This document shows, one piece after another, positions 1 through 8,069 of a stretch of DNA of 64,000 bases. Source of the stretch: CAIMUS01 sp963708455 (GTDB taxonomy: Bacteria; Pseudomonadota; Gammaproteobacteria; Competibacterales; Competibacteraceae); NCBI GenBank assembly GCA_963708455.1, contig CAVPSQ010000004.1, positions 248,001 to 312,000 on the forward strand, written 5' to 3'. Every line of letters starts with the position of its first letter. Position 1 is the stretch's first letter. The translations under genes were made by a program, and so were the position numbers. The notes beneath the pieces are model-generated. The model ran no database searches and was not told where the DNA came from. It saw only the letters and a program-made list of their open reading frames with translations.

Positions 1-191
1 TTCAGGCGGTCGCTCATATCCTCCAGCGGACGGATAAAATTATCCCAGGTGAAGGGTAAACCTGATTCCAGCAATGGTTCCAATGCGGCGCGGTTCTGCG
101 CCAGTAGTGCGTCGATAGCGGGTTCGACATGTTCCGGACGGATGGCGGAAAACGCCGGCAGATCGGTCGGTTGCAGTAAGGGGTTGGTCAT
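1..191 (-). CDS. prlC: Oligopeptidase A, N-terminal fragment (runs off window)
   Basis: Cytosolic M3-family zinc metallopeptidase that degrades oligopeptides, including cleaved signal peptides. Only the first ~63 codons are present, and the gene continues beyond base 1. The translation opens MTNPLLQPTDLPAF and continues with IRPEHVEPAID and a W-D-N segment. This closely parallels the start of Escherichia coli PrlC (MTNPLLTPFELPPF, ILPEHV). The HEXXH active site lies outside the window. The start is the ATG read from 191, matching the E. coli N-terminus. It is divergent from the ABC transporter operon at 474. Identification rests on the N-terminal match alone. Confidence 0.88.
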   Translation of the reverse strand, partial: MTNPLLQPTDLPAFSAIRPEHVEPAIDALLAQNRAALEPLLESGLPFTWDNFIRPLEDMSDRL

Positions 192-473
192 CGGGGCGCC
201 TTTGTTGACTTCAATAGATTGCGGTAGGTTATGTTTCAGCTCGGACGGATTTTAGAGGCTGTACAAAAAATAAAGCTATGATGGTATTAATAAATTTTTC
301 AAAAAATGCGTCCCCTCCCCCACCAGGCGGGAGGGAGTTTTCTCTAGCGACCGGACACCTGGTTCCAGGGTATAAGCCGCCTGTGGTTGCGTTGATCCAT
401 GATTCCCGTCCGCCGCAAATTCACTTACAATCCGCTGCCTTTGTTAACGGGAGTCGAGCCACCGCCAACGACC
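192..473. other. Intergenic region between divergent prlC and ABC operon
   Basis: 282 bases without a supported gene. An AT-rich stretch near 250-305 could hold promoters for both directions, and a C-rich run follows at 310-335. An upstream in-frame ATG at 399 would add 25 residues to the next gene, but these look unlike any ABC protein, so the start at 474 is preferred. No convincing promoter pair could be fixed by eye. Confidence 0.4.
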
Positions 474-1400
474 ATGATCATCACCAACGCATTGACCAAA
501 CGCTATGGCAGCCTGACCGCCGTGGACGCTTTGTCGTTCTCCGTGGCACCGGGCGAAGTGCTGGGTTTTCTGGGACCCAACGGCGCCGGTAAATCCACCA
601 CCATGAAGATGATCGCCGGTTTTCTGGCGCCCACCGCCGGAACGGTCAGCATCTGCGGCTTCGATATCGAAACTGCGCCGGTCAAGGCCAAAGCCTGCCT
701 GGGTTATCTGCCGGAAGGCGCACCCCTCTACGGCGAAATGACCTCCTGGCAGTTGCTGGATTTTGTCGCCGCCCTGCGCGGCCTGCAGGGCGAGCGGAAA
801 CGCGCCCGCCTGGACGACGCCATCGCCCGACTGCATCTGCAAAGCGTGCTCGGCCAGCGCATCGAAACCCTGTCCAAAGGTTTCAAACGCCGGATCGGGC
901 TGGCCCAGGCCCTACTGCACGATCCGCCGGCGTTGATTCTGGACAAGCCAACCGATGGGCTGGACCCCAACCAGAAACACGAGGTGCGCAACCTGATCAA
1001 GACCTTGGCTGCCGACAAGATCATCATCATTTCCACCCATATCCTGGAGGAAGTCGAGGCGGTCTGTCAGCGCGTCATCATCATCGCCCAGGGCCGCCTG
1101 CTGGTCGATGCCACGCCGGCGGCGTTGCTGGCCCGCTCGCGCTATCACAATGCCGTCAGCCTGCGGGTCGATGCTCCGGCTGCAGCGCGTCCGGCGCTGG
1201 CGCGCTTGCCCCAGGCGGCCGCCGTGGAACTGGATGCCGCGACCGGTTGGCTGACGGTGTTACCGCGTCAGGGACAGGCGCTGCTGTCCGACATCACTGC
1301 CCTGGCCCGCCAGCAGGGCTGGACAGTGCAAGACCTGCGCGTGGAGACCGGCCGCCTGGATGAAGTGTTTCGCACCATCACCACGGAGGTTGCGGCATGA
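474..1400 (+). CDS. ABC transporter ATP-binding protein, GldA-like, with Walker B Glu replaced by Lys
   Basis: ATPase subunit of an ABC-2-type exporter, first gene of a four-gene operon (ATPase, permease, GldG-like, DUF4340). 308 residues. Walker A GPNGAGKS lies at residues 34-41, the signature LSKGFKRR at 133-140, and the switch histidine in STH at 189. The Walker B stretch reads LILDKPTDGLDP: the residue after the Walker B Asp157 is Lys158 (codon AAG, 945-947), where the family has the catalytic glutamate. This is one base from GAG. If real, the protein should bind but hydrolyse ATP poorly. The next gene starts inside its stop (ATGA overlap). GldA/F/G names come from gliding bacteria, but this operon type is also found in non-gliding proteobacteria, so substrate and role are unknown. 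Confidence 0.87.
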   Translation: MIITNALTKRYGSLTAVDALSFSVAPGEVLGFLGPNGAGKSTTMKMIAGFLAPTAGTVSICGFDIETAPVKAKACLGYLPEGAPLYGEMTSWQLLDFVAALRGLQGERKRARLDDAIARLHLQSVLGQRIETLSKGFKRRIGLAQALLHDPPALILDKPTDGLDPNQKHEVRNLIKTLAADKIIIISTHILEEVEAVCQRVIIIAQGRLLVDATPAALLARSRYHNAVSLRVDAPAAARPALARLPQAAAVELDAATGWLTVLPRQGQALLSDITALARQQGWTVQDLRVETGRLDEVFRTITTEVAA

Positions 1401-2197
1401 ACGCACCCGCTGCGCTCGACCGCCAGCCGGCGCCAGTCGCGAGGTTATGGGAACACGCCCGCAGCAAGCCGCTGTGGATCGTCTTCCGCCGCGAACTGCA
1501 CAGTTATTTCGCCACGCCGTTAGCGTACGTATTCATCGTCATCTTTCTGATTCTGGCCAATGCCTTTAGCTTCTATCTGGGCGGCTTCTATGAACGCGGC
1601 CAGGCCGATCTGCTGCCATTCTTCCTGTTCCATCCCTGGCTGTATCTGTTTCTGGCGCCGGCCCTGTCCATGCGCCTGTGGGCCGAAGAGCGCAAGACCG
1701 GCACAATTGAATTGCTGCTGACCCTGCCGCTGACCCTGTGGCAGGCGGTGTTGGGCAAATTTCTGGCCGCCTGGTGCTTTGCCGGTCTGGCGCTGGCGCT
1801 GACTTTTCCGCTGTGGATCACCGTCAATTACCTGGGGAATCCCGACAACGGCGTGATTCTAGCCGCCTATCTGGGCAGTTTCCTCATGGTGGGCGGCTTC
1901 CTGGCTATCGGCGCCTGCCTGTCGGCGGCCACCCGCAGTCAGGTGATCGCCTTCATTGTCACGGTTGCCGTCTGTCTGGCGTTTCTGCTGACCGGTTTAC
2001 CGCTGGTGCTCGACCTGTTCAGCGCGTGGGCGCCGCAGCTACTGGTGGACACCATCGCCTCGTTGAGCTTGCAGACCCACTTCGCGGCTATCAGCAGGGG
2101 TGTGCTCGATCTGCGCGACCTGCTCTACTTTCTGCTGGTGATCGGCTTCTGGCTGGCCGCCACCGTGCTGGTGATCGACCTCACCAAGGCCGATTGA
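1397..2197 (+). CDS. ABC-2 type transporter permease, GldF-like
   Basis: Membrane subunit, 266 residues, overlapping the ATPase gene by 4 bp, so probably translationally coupled. The N-terminal ~30 residues are cytoplasmic, followed by about six hydrophobic segments, including FATPLAYVFIVIFLILANAF near residue 40. The conserved cytoplasmic motif LWAEERKTGTIELLLTLP follows the second membrane segment, as in ABC-2 permeases that handle GldF-type export. It most likely forms the channel with the upstream ATPase and the downstream GldG-like protein. No substrate can be read from the sequence. Confidence 0.85.
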   Translation: MNAPAALDRQPAPVARLWEHARSKPLWIVFRRELHSYFATPLAYVFIVIFLILANAFSFYLGGFYERGQADLLPFFLFHPWLYLFLAPALSMRLWAEERKTGTIELLLTLPLTLWQAVLGKFLAAWCFAGLALALTFPLWITVNYLGNPDNGVILAAYLGSFLMVGGFLAIGACLSAATRSQVIAFIVTVAVCLAFLLTGLPLVLDLFSAWAPQLLVDTIASLSLQTHFAAISRGVLDLRDLLYFLLVIGFWLAATVLVIDLTKAD

Positions 2198-2222
2198 CGG
2201 CGTGGACCCGGAGCGCATTGCA

Positions 2223-4133
2223 ATGAACTCTGCCAAACGGAAAACCATCGTGACCACCGCGCTGCTGGCGCTGGCGGCGCTGTTTCTGGCCGCGACGCTG
2301 CTCAGCCAGACACTGCTCAAGGGACTGCGCGTGGATCTGACCGAGGGTCATCTTTACACCCTGTCGCCGGGTACCAAGAACATTCTGGCCGGTCTCAAAG
2401 AACCTATCAATCTGTATTTCTTTTTCTCCGAACAGGCGTCCCGGCAGACGCCCGGCCTGCGTCTCTACGCTGACCGGGTGAAGGAATTGCTGCACGAATA
2501 CGCCGCGCTGGCGGGCGACAAAATCAAGCTGCGCGTTATCGACCCTGCGCCTTTTTCCGAGGAGGAGGACCGCGCCACCCGCTTCGGTCTGCAAGGCATA
2601 CCGACCGGCGCTGCCGGGGAAAATATCTACTTCGGCCTGGCCGGCAGCAACGCGCTGGATAATGTCGAAACCATCCGCTTCTTCCAGCCGGACAAGGAGA
2701 CTTTTCTGGAATACGATCTGAGCAAACTGATTTACGGCCTGGCCCACCCCCGCAAAGCGACGGTCGGTTTGCTCAGCAGCGTGCCGATGACCGGAGGATT
2801 CGATGCCGCTACCGGCCAGTTGCAGCGTCCCTGGCTGCTGGTGGAGCAACTCAATCCGTTATTCCAGATTCGCAGCCTGGCGCCGACCGTCACCACGATC
2901 GACCCGGATATCGACGTGTTGATGGTGGTTCATCCGCATCATCTGTCCGAGCAGACGCACTACGCTATCGACCAGTTCGTGCTGGGGGGCGGCAAGCTGC
3001 TGCTGTTCATCGACCCGGACGCTGAATCCATTCCCTCTGCGCAGCAGGGGACGGCTCCGGCCACGTCCTCCAACCTGCCGCGCCTGCTGCAGGCCTGGGG
3101 CGTGGATATGGACCCCAAGCAGGCGCTCGCGGACAGCCGCTACGCCCTGGCGGTCAGCACCCGTCCCAGCCAGGCGCCGCAGCCACTGTTGGGATTGCTC
3201 GGCGTCACCGCCGACGGGCTCGCCCAGGACGATGTAGTCACGCGCGGCCTGCAACTGGTCACGCTGACCGCCGCCGGTTATCTCAAGCCGCGCGACGGCG
3301 CCACCGTGCTACCGCTGATCAGCTCCAGTTCGACCGCCATGCCGATGCCGGTCGGGCTGTTCCGCACGGCGCAGGAGCCGGGCCAGTTGCAGCGCGCCTT
3401 CAAACCCACCGGCCAACGGTATCTGTTGGCGGCAAGATTGCAGGGTAAGGCGCAATCGGCCTTTCCCGACGGTCCACCCGCCCCGACTGCACAACAATCC
3501 GGAGGAGCCGGCTTGCAGTCGGCCGCTCCATCATCCGCCGCAGCCTCCCACCGCAAAGAGTCCGACGGCCCCATCCACGTGATCGTGGTGGCCGATGTTG
3601 ATCTGCTGACTGACACCCTGTGGGTGCAGACGCAGAATTTCTTCGGCCAGCGGATCACCACCGCCTGGGCCAACAACGCCGATTTTGTCGCCAATGCGCT
3701 CGACAATCTGACCGGCAACAGCGACCTGATCGGCATCCGGGGCCGAGCCGTAGCGGTGCGGCCGTTCACCACGGTGGAAATGTTGGAACGGGAAGCGAAT
3801 GCGCGGTTTCTGGCCACCCAGCAGCAATTGCGCGAGGAACTCCAGGAGACCGAACGCAAGGTCAACGAGCTGCAGCGCAGCCGGGACGATAAAAATGCGC
3901 TGATCCTGAGCCCGGAACAACGCGCCGAACTGGAGCGCTTTCAGCAGCGCAAGCTGGCAATCCGCAAGGAGTTGCGGCAGGTGCAGCGCAATCTGAACGA
4001 GAATATCGAACGGCTGGGCGCCGTTCTCAAGTTCGTCAATATCATCTTGATGCCGCTGCTGCTGTCCGCTCTGGTCCTGCTGGTCGTATGGCTACGGACG
4101 CGGCGGCGGCAGCGTGAAGGTATATCCTCATGA
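2223..4133 (+). CDS. GldG-family ABC auxiliary membrane protein
   Basis: Auxiliary component of the exporter (ABC_transp_aux / GldG type). 636 residues from the ATG at 2223, preferred over an in-frame GTG at 2202 because a GGAG motif lies 9 bases before it. There is an N-terminal membrane anchor (residues ~8-33), then a large periplasmic domain beginning LRVDLTEGHLYTLSPGT, typical of this family. A low-complexity Ala/Ser/Pro stretch lies at about 415-445, and a C-terminal coiled coil at about 520-600 precedes a final membrane helix (LMPLLLSALVLLVVWL). Its stop overlaps the next start (ATGA). The family is thought to act with the ABC-2 permease, but the mechanism is not established. Confidence 0.84.
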   Translation: MNSAKRKTIVTTALLALAALFLAATLLSQTLLKGLRVDLTEGHLYTLSPGTKNILAGLKEPINLYFFFSEQASRQTPGLRLYADRVKELLHEYAALAGDKIKLRVIDPAPFSEEEDRATRFGLQGIPTGAAGENIYFGLAGSNALDNVETIRFFQPDKETFLEYDLSKLIYGLAHPRKATVGLLSSVPMTGGFDAATGQLQRPWLLVEQLNPLFQIRSLAPTVTTIDPDIDVLMVVHPHHLSEQTHYAIDQFVLGGGKLLLFIDPDAESIPSAQQGTAPATSSNLPRLLQAWGVDMDPKQALADSRYALAVSTRPSQAPQPLLGLLGVTADGLAQDDVVTRGLQLVTLTAAGYLKPRDGATVLPLISSSSTAMPMPVGLFRTAQEPGQLQRAFKPTGQRYLLAARLQGKAQSAFPDGPPAPTAQQSGGAGLQSAAPSSAAASHRKESDGPIHVIVVADVDLLTDTLWVQTQNFFGQRITTAWANNADFVANALDNLTGNSDLIGIRGRAVAVRPFTTVEMLEREANARFLATQQQLREELQETERKVNELQRSRDDKNALILSPEQRAELERFQQRKLAIRKELRQVQRNLNENIERLGAVLKFVNIILMPLLLSALVLLVVWLRTRRRQREGISS

Positions 4134-5554
4134 AAGTGAAATCTCTGATCGTTCTGGTCATCGTCGCTGTCAGCGCCGTACTGACGGCTGTCTGGCTCAA
4201 ACAACCCCAGGAGTCAATGATCCTGATAGGGCAGGAGTTAGTCCCGGAACTCAAGCAGAATATTAATCAGGTCACCGGCCTGCGGGTGACCAAGGCGGGC
4301 AATCAGACCGTGGCGGAAATCCAGCGCACCGACCGCGGCTGGGTGGTCAGTAACAAAGCGAATTACCCTGCCGACATGGGCCGGATACGGGAAACCCTGC
4401 TGCTGCTGGCGAACGCCCGCCTGATCGAGGAGAAAACCGCCGATCCCGACTATTACGGACGGCTGGGTATACAGGACATCGCCACCGCCGATGCAACCGG
4501 CGTGCAACTGGATATCCAGGGTTTGAGCCAGCCTTTCAGTCTGCTCGTCGGCAAATCCGCCAGCGGCGGCGCTGGCGGCGCTTATGTCCGACGGCCTGGC
4601 AACGCGCATAGCTTTCAAATCGACAACCGGCTGCCGGTCCCGGCCACCACCAAGGACTGGCTCGATCGGTCCCTGCTGGATATTGCGGCGGCGCGCATCC
4701 AGGCGATCGGCATCCGCCAGCCGGACGGGCAGATGCTCAATTTGGAAAAAAGCGCGCGCGACCAGGCCAATTTCACCGTACTGGACATCCCGCAGGGGCA
4801 GAGCTTGAAAGCGGACACCGTGGCCAACCCACTGGCTAACGGCTTGGCCGGCCTGTGGCTCGAAGACGTCTTCCCGGCAGGCGAGGTCAAGCCGGCGGCT
4901 GCTCAATGGGTAGACGCTACGTACCGCACCTTCGATGGTCTGGTCGTCACCGCCCGTATTTTCGAGGCCGATAACAAGCATTTCGCGCAGTTCAAGGCGG
5001 ACTTCGACGAAGCGCAGGTCAGACGCTTCGCCAGACCACCGACGGGCGCCCAACAGTCGAGCGCTCCGCTGCAGGGTTCTGACTCGGCCCAACCGGTGGC
5101 AGTGCGGGATGAGGCTAAACGGCTGACCGAGCGTCTGAGTCCCTGGGTGTTCGTCATTTCCGCTTATAAATACGACACCCTGGCCAAGCGCATGGATCAT
5201 TTACTCAAATCGGCGCCGCCCGAAGCGGAGCCAGTGAGCGCCGCACCGGGCGAGGAAGCACAGCCGGAAGAAGAGGAGGAGGCCCCGGTCATACAGCCGG
5301 AAGAAGAGGAGGAGGCCCCGGTCATGGAAGACAATTCGCCAACCGAAGGGGAAAGCGAGGATGCCGCGCCGCAGGAACCTGAGGAGGATGCCGCGCCACA
5401 GGAACCTGAGGAGGAAACCGCGCCACAGGAACCTGATGAGGATGCCGTGCCACAGGAACCTGAGGAGGATGCCGTGCCACAGGAACCTGAGGAGGATGAC
5501 GTGCCACAGGAACCTGAGGAGGAAACCATGGAGTCTCCAGAGGACCAGGAGTAG
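4130..5554 (+). CDS. DUF4340 protein with acidic repeat tail and in-frame amber
   Basis: Fourth gene of the exporter operon, 474 residues to the TAG at 5552-5554. It has an N-terminal membrane anchor (VLVIVAVSAVLTAVWL, residues ~8-23) and a DUF4340 extracytoplasmic domain to about residue 360. The tail is very acidic: two PEEEEEAPV units, then six 9-residue PQEPEED-type repeats. Beyond the TAG the same frame stays open and equally acidic (A-P-D-E-G-E-T and onward) for 48 more codons to TAA at 5699-5701, seven bases before the next gene. The TAG therefore looks like a recent nonsense change, a readthrough site or a sequence error. DUF4340 proteins usually follow GldG, but their function is unknown. 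Confidence 0.82.
   Translation: MKVKSLIVLVIVAVSAVLTAVWLKQPQESMILIGQELVPELKQNINQVTGLRVTKAGNQTVAEIQRTDRGWVVSNKANYPADMGRIRETLLLLANARLIEEKTADPDYYGRLGIQDIATADATGVQLDIQGLSQPFSLLVGKSASGGAGGAYVRRPGNAHSFQIDNRLPVPATTKDWLDRSLLDIAAARIQAIGIRQPDGQMLNLEKSARDQANFTVLDIPQGQSLKADTVANPLANGLAGLWLEDVFPAGEVKPAAAQWVDATYRTFDGLVVTARIFEADNKHFAQFKADFDEAQVRRFARPPTGAQQSSAPLQGSDSAQPVAVRDEAKRLTERLSPWVFVISAYKYDTLAKRMDHLLKSAPPEAEPVSAAPGEEAQPEEEEEAPVIQPEEEEEAPVMEDNSPTEGESEDAAPQEPEEDAAPQEPEEETAPQEPDEDAVPQEPEEDAVPQEPEEDDVPQEPEEETMESPEDQE
5360..5521 (+). repeat. Six tandem 27-bp repeats coding acidic 9-mers
   Basis: Six head-to-tail 27-bp units inside the DUF4340 gene, each coding a variant of D-A-A/V-P-Q-E-P-E-E. Units begin at 5360, 5387, 5414, 5441, 5468 and 5495. 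They differ by a few bases, so copy number could change by slippage without altering frame. Confidence 0.9.
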
Positions 5555-5707
5555 GCTCCCGACGAAGGCGAAACCGACGCAGCCGAAGAGCAACCGGACG
5601 CGGAAGTCATGCCGCCCGATAACGGGGAGGAAACGGGCGCGGACAAGGCTCAACCTCCTGAAGAAGAAATCGCCCCGGAAGAAGACAACGAAGCGAGGTA
5701 ATTCACG

Positions 5708-6349
5708 ATGTCCGACTTGTTCGAATTGTTTCTCCACCTGGACCGTCACCTGGCCGAGTTCACCAGTCAGTATGGCGCATGGATCTATGCCATTTTGTTC
5801 GCCATTATTTTCTGTGAAACCGGACTGGTGATTGCCCCCTTTCTACCCGGAGATTCGCTGCTGTTCGCTGCCGGCTCGCTGGCGGCGATTGGCAAAATGG
5901 ACGTTCACCTGCTGTTCGCTTTGCTGACGGCGGCGGCGATTGTGGGCGATAACATCAATTACGCCACCGGTCGTTTCCTGGGTCAAAAGGTGCTCAAAGC
6001 CGACAATCCCCGTTTCATCAAAAAGGAGCATCTGTATAAAACTCAACACTTCTTCGAGAAGCACGGCGTCAAAACCATCATCATCGCCCGCTTCATGCCG
6101 ATTGTCCGGACGTTTACTCCCTTCGTGGCCGGGACCGGCCGCATGCATTATCCCCGTTTTCTTTTTTTCGATGTGATTGGCGGTTTCGCCTGGACCACCA
6201 CGTTCATCTATGGCGGCTATCTGTTCGGCAACATAACGGCGGTGAAACAAAATTTCTCCCTGGTCATCCTGGGCATCATCATCCTGTCCATCACGCCAGG
6301 AATCATCGAATACTGGCGTCACCGGTCCGCCCGATCGAGAACGTCATGA
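5708..6349 (+). CDS. DedA family membrane protein
   Basis: Inner-membrane protein of the DedA/SNARE-associated (VTT) superfamily, 213 residues. Such proteins are implicated in lipid scrambling and membrane homeostasis (for example undecaprenyl phosphate or phospholipid flipping). Diagnostic motifs are ETGLVIAPFLPGDSLLF near residue 38, GDNINYATGR near 81, and the re-entrant-loop motif IIIARFMPIVRTFTPFVAG near 124. Length matches E. coli DedA-type proteins. It begins 6 bases after the second stop (TAA) of the acidic tail, so it is probably cotranscribed with the exporter operon. Confidence 0.9.
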   Translation: MSDLFELFLHLDRHLAEFTSQYGAWIYAILFAIIFCETGLVIAPFLPGDSLLFAAGSLAAIGKMDVHLLFALLTAAAIVGDNINYATGRFLGQKVLKADNPRFIKKEHLYKTQHFFEKHGVKTIIIARFMPIVRTFTPFVAGTGRMHYPRFLFFDVIGGFAWTTTFIYGGYLFGNITAVKQNFSLVILGIIILSITPGIIEYWRHRSARSRTS

Positions 6350-6355
6350 CCCCGG

Positions 6356-6482
6356 GGGACACTGCGCAGGCTAACCGCAAAAGGGCCGGCGAGGACGCCG
6401 GCGCTCCCAGGATCGGGCAGACTGACCGCAAGCAGGCCGGCAAGGACAGCGACGTGCTTGTCCCGCCTTAAGTGGGTAGCCG
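6356..6482. repeat. Dispersed MITE-like repeat, family A copy 1
   Basis: About 127 bp sharing long blocks with copies at 46339-46482, 23330-23484 and (inverted, partial) 22066-22131. Shared blocks include gcaggctaaccg, gacgccggcgctcccagg and the end block cttaagtgggtagcc. It follows the DedA gene directly. No coding capacity is evident, and internal inverted repeats suggest a structured element. Confidence 0.75.
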
Positions 6483-6598
6483 TAGAGTGGGCACTGCTCA
6501 CCCAGCGGTGGCCGCAACGATGATCATGGCCCATCCACAACGTTGCGCCTGTGCTGTATAGATTTCCAAAAAAATTGTACAAGAATTTACTTTTTCCC

Positions 6599-6626
6599 TT
6601 GACTTTTCCACTATATCGGCTAAATT
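6599..6626 (+). promoter_or_regulatory. Candidate sigma-70 promoter
   Basis: TTGACT at 6599-6604 and TAAATT at 6621-6626 with a 16-bp spacer, in an AT-rich island, 45 bases before the small membrane-protein gene at 6672. The -35 matches 5/6 and the -10 matches 4/6 of consensus. Confidence 0.45.
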
Positions 6627-6671
6627 ATTATACATTATTAGTACATCACTGATACAAAAGAGGTCATCGTC

Positions 6672-6986
6672 ATGAATCCGTCCATCCGGAATACCTTGCC
6701 GATAGTGCTGCTGCCGGTCGTGCTGGCGCTGGTTCTTACCGCGATGATCGCTCTGTTGGCCGTAAGCATGGACCCCCGCTCCAGAGAGGCCAGCCTGCCG
6801 AACTTTACCGACAACGGCTTTACGGTCACCGTGCCCGGCAACAATCCGCAGCTGGCGCAGCGGCTGGAGCAAACTTTGGGTGAATGGCTGACCCTGTCCG
6901 AACCGTCCGGTGTACCGGCGGTTACGGCGGAGATCAGGCGGTCTCTCGCCGACCGCCCGCATCGACCCGTTCCGATCGATCTGTAG
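6672..6986 (+). CDS. Small hypothetical membrane protein
   Basis: 104 residues, not recognised. One clear membrane segment lies near residues 9-31 (LPIVLLPVVLALVLTAMIAL). It is followed by a short predicted extracytoplasmic domain with a Lys-poor, Leu/Pro-rich composition (NGFTVTVPGNNPQLAQRLEQ). An AGAGG ribosome-binding site sits 10 bases before the ATG, and a plausible promoter is at 6599. It is isolated between a dispersed repeat and a convergent macrodomain gene. Function unknown. Confidence 0.55.
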   Translation: MNPSIRNTLPIVLLPVVLALVLTAMIALLAVSMDPRSREASLPNFTDNGFTVTVPGNNPQLAQRLEQTLGEWLTLSEPSGVPAVTAEIRRSLADRPHRPVPIDL

Positions 6987-7012
6987 CCGGCGATCGCAGA
7001 CTGCGGGGCTGC

Positions 7013-7537
7013 TTAAGTCAGGCTAGCCAGCCGCCCTGCCTGCCGGTAAGCCGAGTCAATTTCAGCTCCGAAACAGACCAGATAAACTGTTTCGATGCGG
7101 TCGTCAGCCGCCAGAAAACTGCTGACCGCGCTGATGGCGATAGCGGCGGCCTGCTCTACCGGATAGCCGTAAATGCCACAACTGATCGCCGGAAAAGCGA
7201 CAGTGCGCACGCCGTGGTCAGCGGCCAGTTGCAAGCTGGCGCGATAACAGGACGCCAGCAATTCGGGTTCGTGTTGCCTGCCGCCCTGCCAGACCGGACC
7301 CACGGTATGGATCACGTAGCGGGCCGGCAGACGGTAACCCTGGGTCAGTTTAGCCTGACCGGTCTCGCACCCCCCCAGCGTGCGGCATTCCGCCAGCAAC
7401 TCCGGGCCGGCGGCCCGATGGATGGCCCCATCCACCCCGCCGCCGCCCAGCAGGCTCCGGTTGGCGGCGTTGACAATGGCGTCCACCTGCAATTTAGTAA
7501 TATCAGCTTGAATAATTTCAATTTTTTCCATCGTCAT
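7013..7537 (-). CDS. Macrodomain protein, O-acetyl-ADP-ribose deacetylase type
   Basis: 174 residues, a stand-alone macrodomain of the YmdB/MacroD class that hydrolyses O-acetyl-ADP-ribose and possibly ADP-ribosyl ester links. Diagnostic blocks are IEIIQADITKLQVDAIVNAA, LLGGGGVDGAIHRAAG (phosphate-binding loop with catalytic Asn/Asp), GQAKLTQGYRLPARYVIHTV, and FPAISCGIYGYP near residue 120. Length equals that of E. coli YmdB. Monocistronic, convergent with the gene at 6672. Confidence 0.92.
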   Translation of the reverse strand: MTMEKIEIIQADITKLQVDAIVNAANRSLLGGGGVDGAIHRAAGPELLAECRTLGGCETGQAKLTQGYRLPARYVIHTVGPVWQGGRQHEPELLASCYRASLQLAADHGVRTVAFPAISCGIYGYPVEQAAAIAISAVSSFLAADDRIETVYLVCFGAEIDSAYRQAGRLASLT

Positions 7538-7885
7538 CGGTTCACAAGTTAATTTAAGCCTGTATAAAAACTTTCTGTGGGAGAAGCGTGCGAGTAGTGC
7601 ATGGTCTTACTGTGCCAGCAATGGCCGACTCAAGTCCAGCTTGCGAACCCCAGTTCTTGAAAAGCTACCGTTACTCGTTGATAAGCGACTAATGTAACAA
7701 TATTTTTCCTTCTGGAAGGAAAATTTTCGCCGAGCGTTGCCGGTCAAACTTAGGCATCAGGGCGATCCTTCATGAATAGGCTTGCGGATGCCACAGGAAT
7801 ACGCTATAAAACTCCATGCTTCGAATACCTGTAAGTACCATTGTGTCAATTTTGACGTCAATCCCACGTGAAGCGAGGTAATGTT
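7538..7885. promoter_or_regulatory. Leader region of the RiPP-like cluster with operator-like palindrome
   Basis: 348 bases without an open gene. It contains an exact inverted repeat, ttttcctt / aaggaaaa, at 7704-7711 and 7716-7723 with a 4-base loop, which could be a regulator site or an RNA hairpin. The region is more AT-rich than its surroundings. I looked for a GG-N10-GC sigma-54 promoter because a sigma-54 activator lies downstream and did not find a convincing one. GAGGT at 7875-7879 is the ribosome-binding site for the GTG at 7886. Confidence 0.5.
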
Positions 7886-7969
7886 GTGACTAAAAAAGCC
7901 TATCGTAAGCCCCAATTGAAGAAGCTCGGGTTGCTGCGGGATCTGACCAAAGGTCCTGTCCCGTCATAG
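7886..7969 (+). CDS. Lasso-peptide-like precursor (leader plus 5-residue tail)
   Basis: 27 residues from a GTG start, with GAGGT 6 bases upstream. The peptide carries the classic lasso leader signature Y-x-x-P-x-L-x-x-L-G-x-x-x-x-L-T: residues 6-21 read YRKPQLKKLGLLRDLT. Thr21 is at the usual -2 position and Gly23 at the usual core position 1. The rest is only GPVPS, far too short for a lasso ring, which needs an acidic residue at about position 7-9. It ends in Ser. A PqqD protein, a B2-type protease and an HPr-kinase-like kinase follow directly. Paeninodin-type lasso kinases phosphorylate a C-terminal Ser. I infer a ribosomal peptide whose processed product is not a lasso, or a decayed precursor. 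Confidence 0.68.
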   Translation: MTKKAYRKPQLKKLGLLRDLTKGPVPS

Positions 7970-7979
7970 CCTTATATAT

Positions 7980-8022
7980 CCCGTCTGGCGGAAAGAACGA
8001 AAAGTTCTTTCCGCCAGACGGG
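7980..8022 (+). terminator. Perfect 19-bp hairpin after the precursor gene
   Basis: cccgtctggcggaaagaac (7980-7998) pairs exactly with its complement at 8004-8022 around a GAAAA loop. It lies 10 bases after the precursor stop and 47 bases before the PqqD gene. There is no clear U-run after the stem, so it may act as a partial terminator or mRNA-stabilising element that makes precursor transcripts more abundant than those of the processing genes. Confidence 0.75.
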
Positions 8023-8069
8023 AAATTCCTTCACCCGCTAACTGCCCTCTTCTCTAAACGGCGCCGTTT

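Noticed and set aside
5197..5749. Long open frames antisense to the acidic tail of the DUF4340 gene
   Set aside because: They mirror the low-complexity repeats and show no domain; the sense frame has the family match and operon overlaps.
7553..7880. Sigma-54 promoter for the peptide cluster
   Set aside because: No GG-N10-GC with reasonable flanks was found; nearest candidates have wrong spacing.
7970..8040. Readthrough of the precursor TAG giving a longer core
   Set aside because: The extension would be coded by the perfect hairpin and lacks a lasso ring pattern; no sign of selection for coding.
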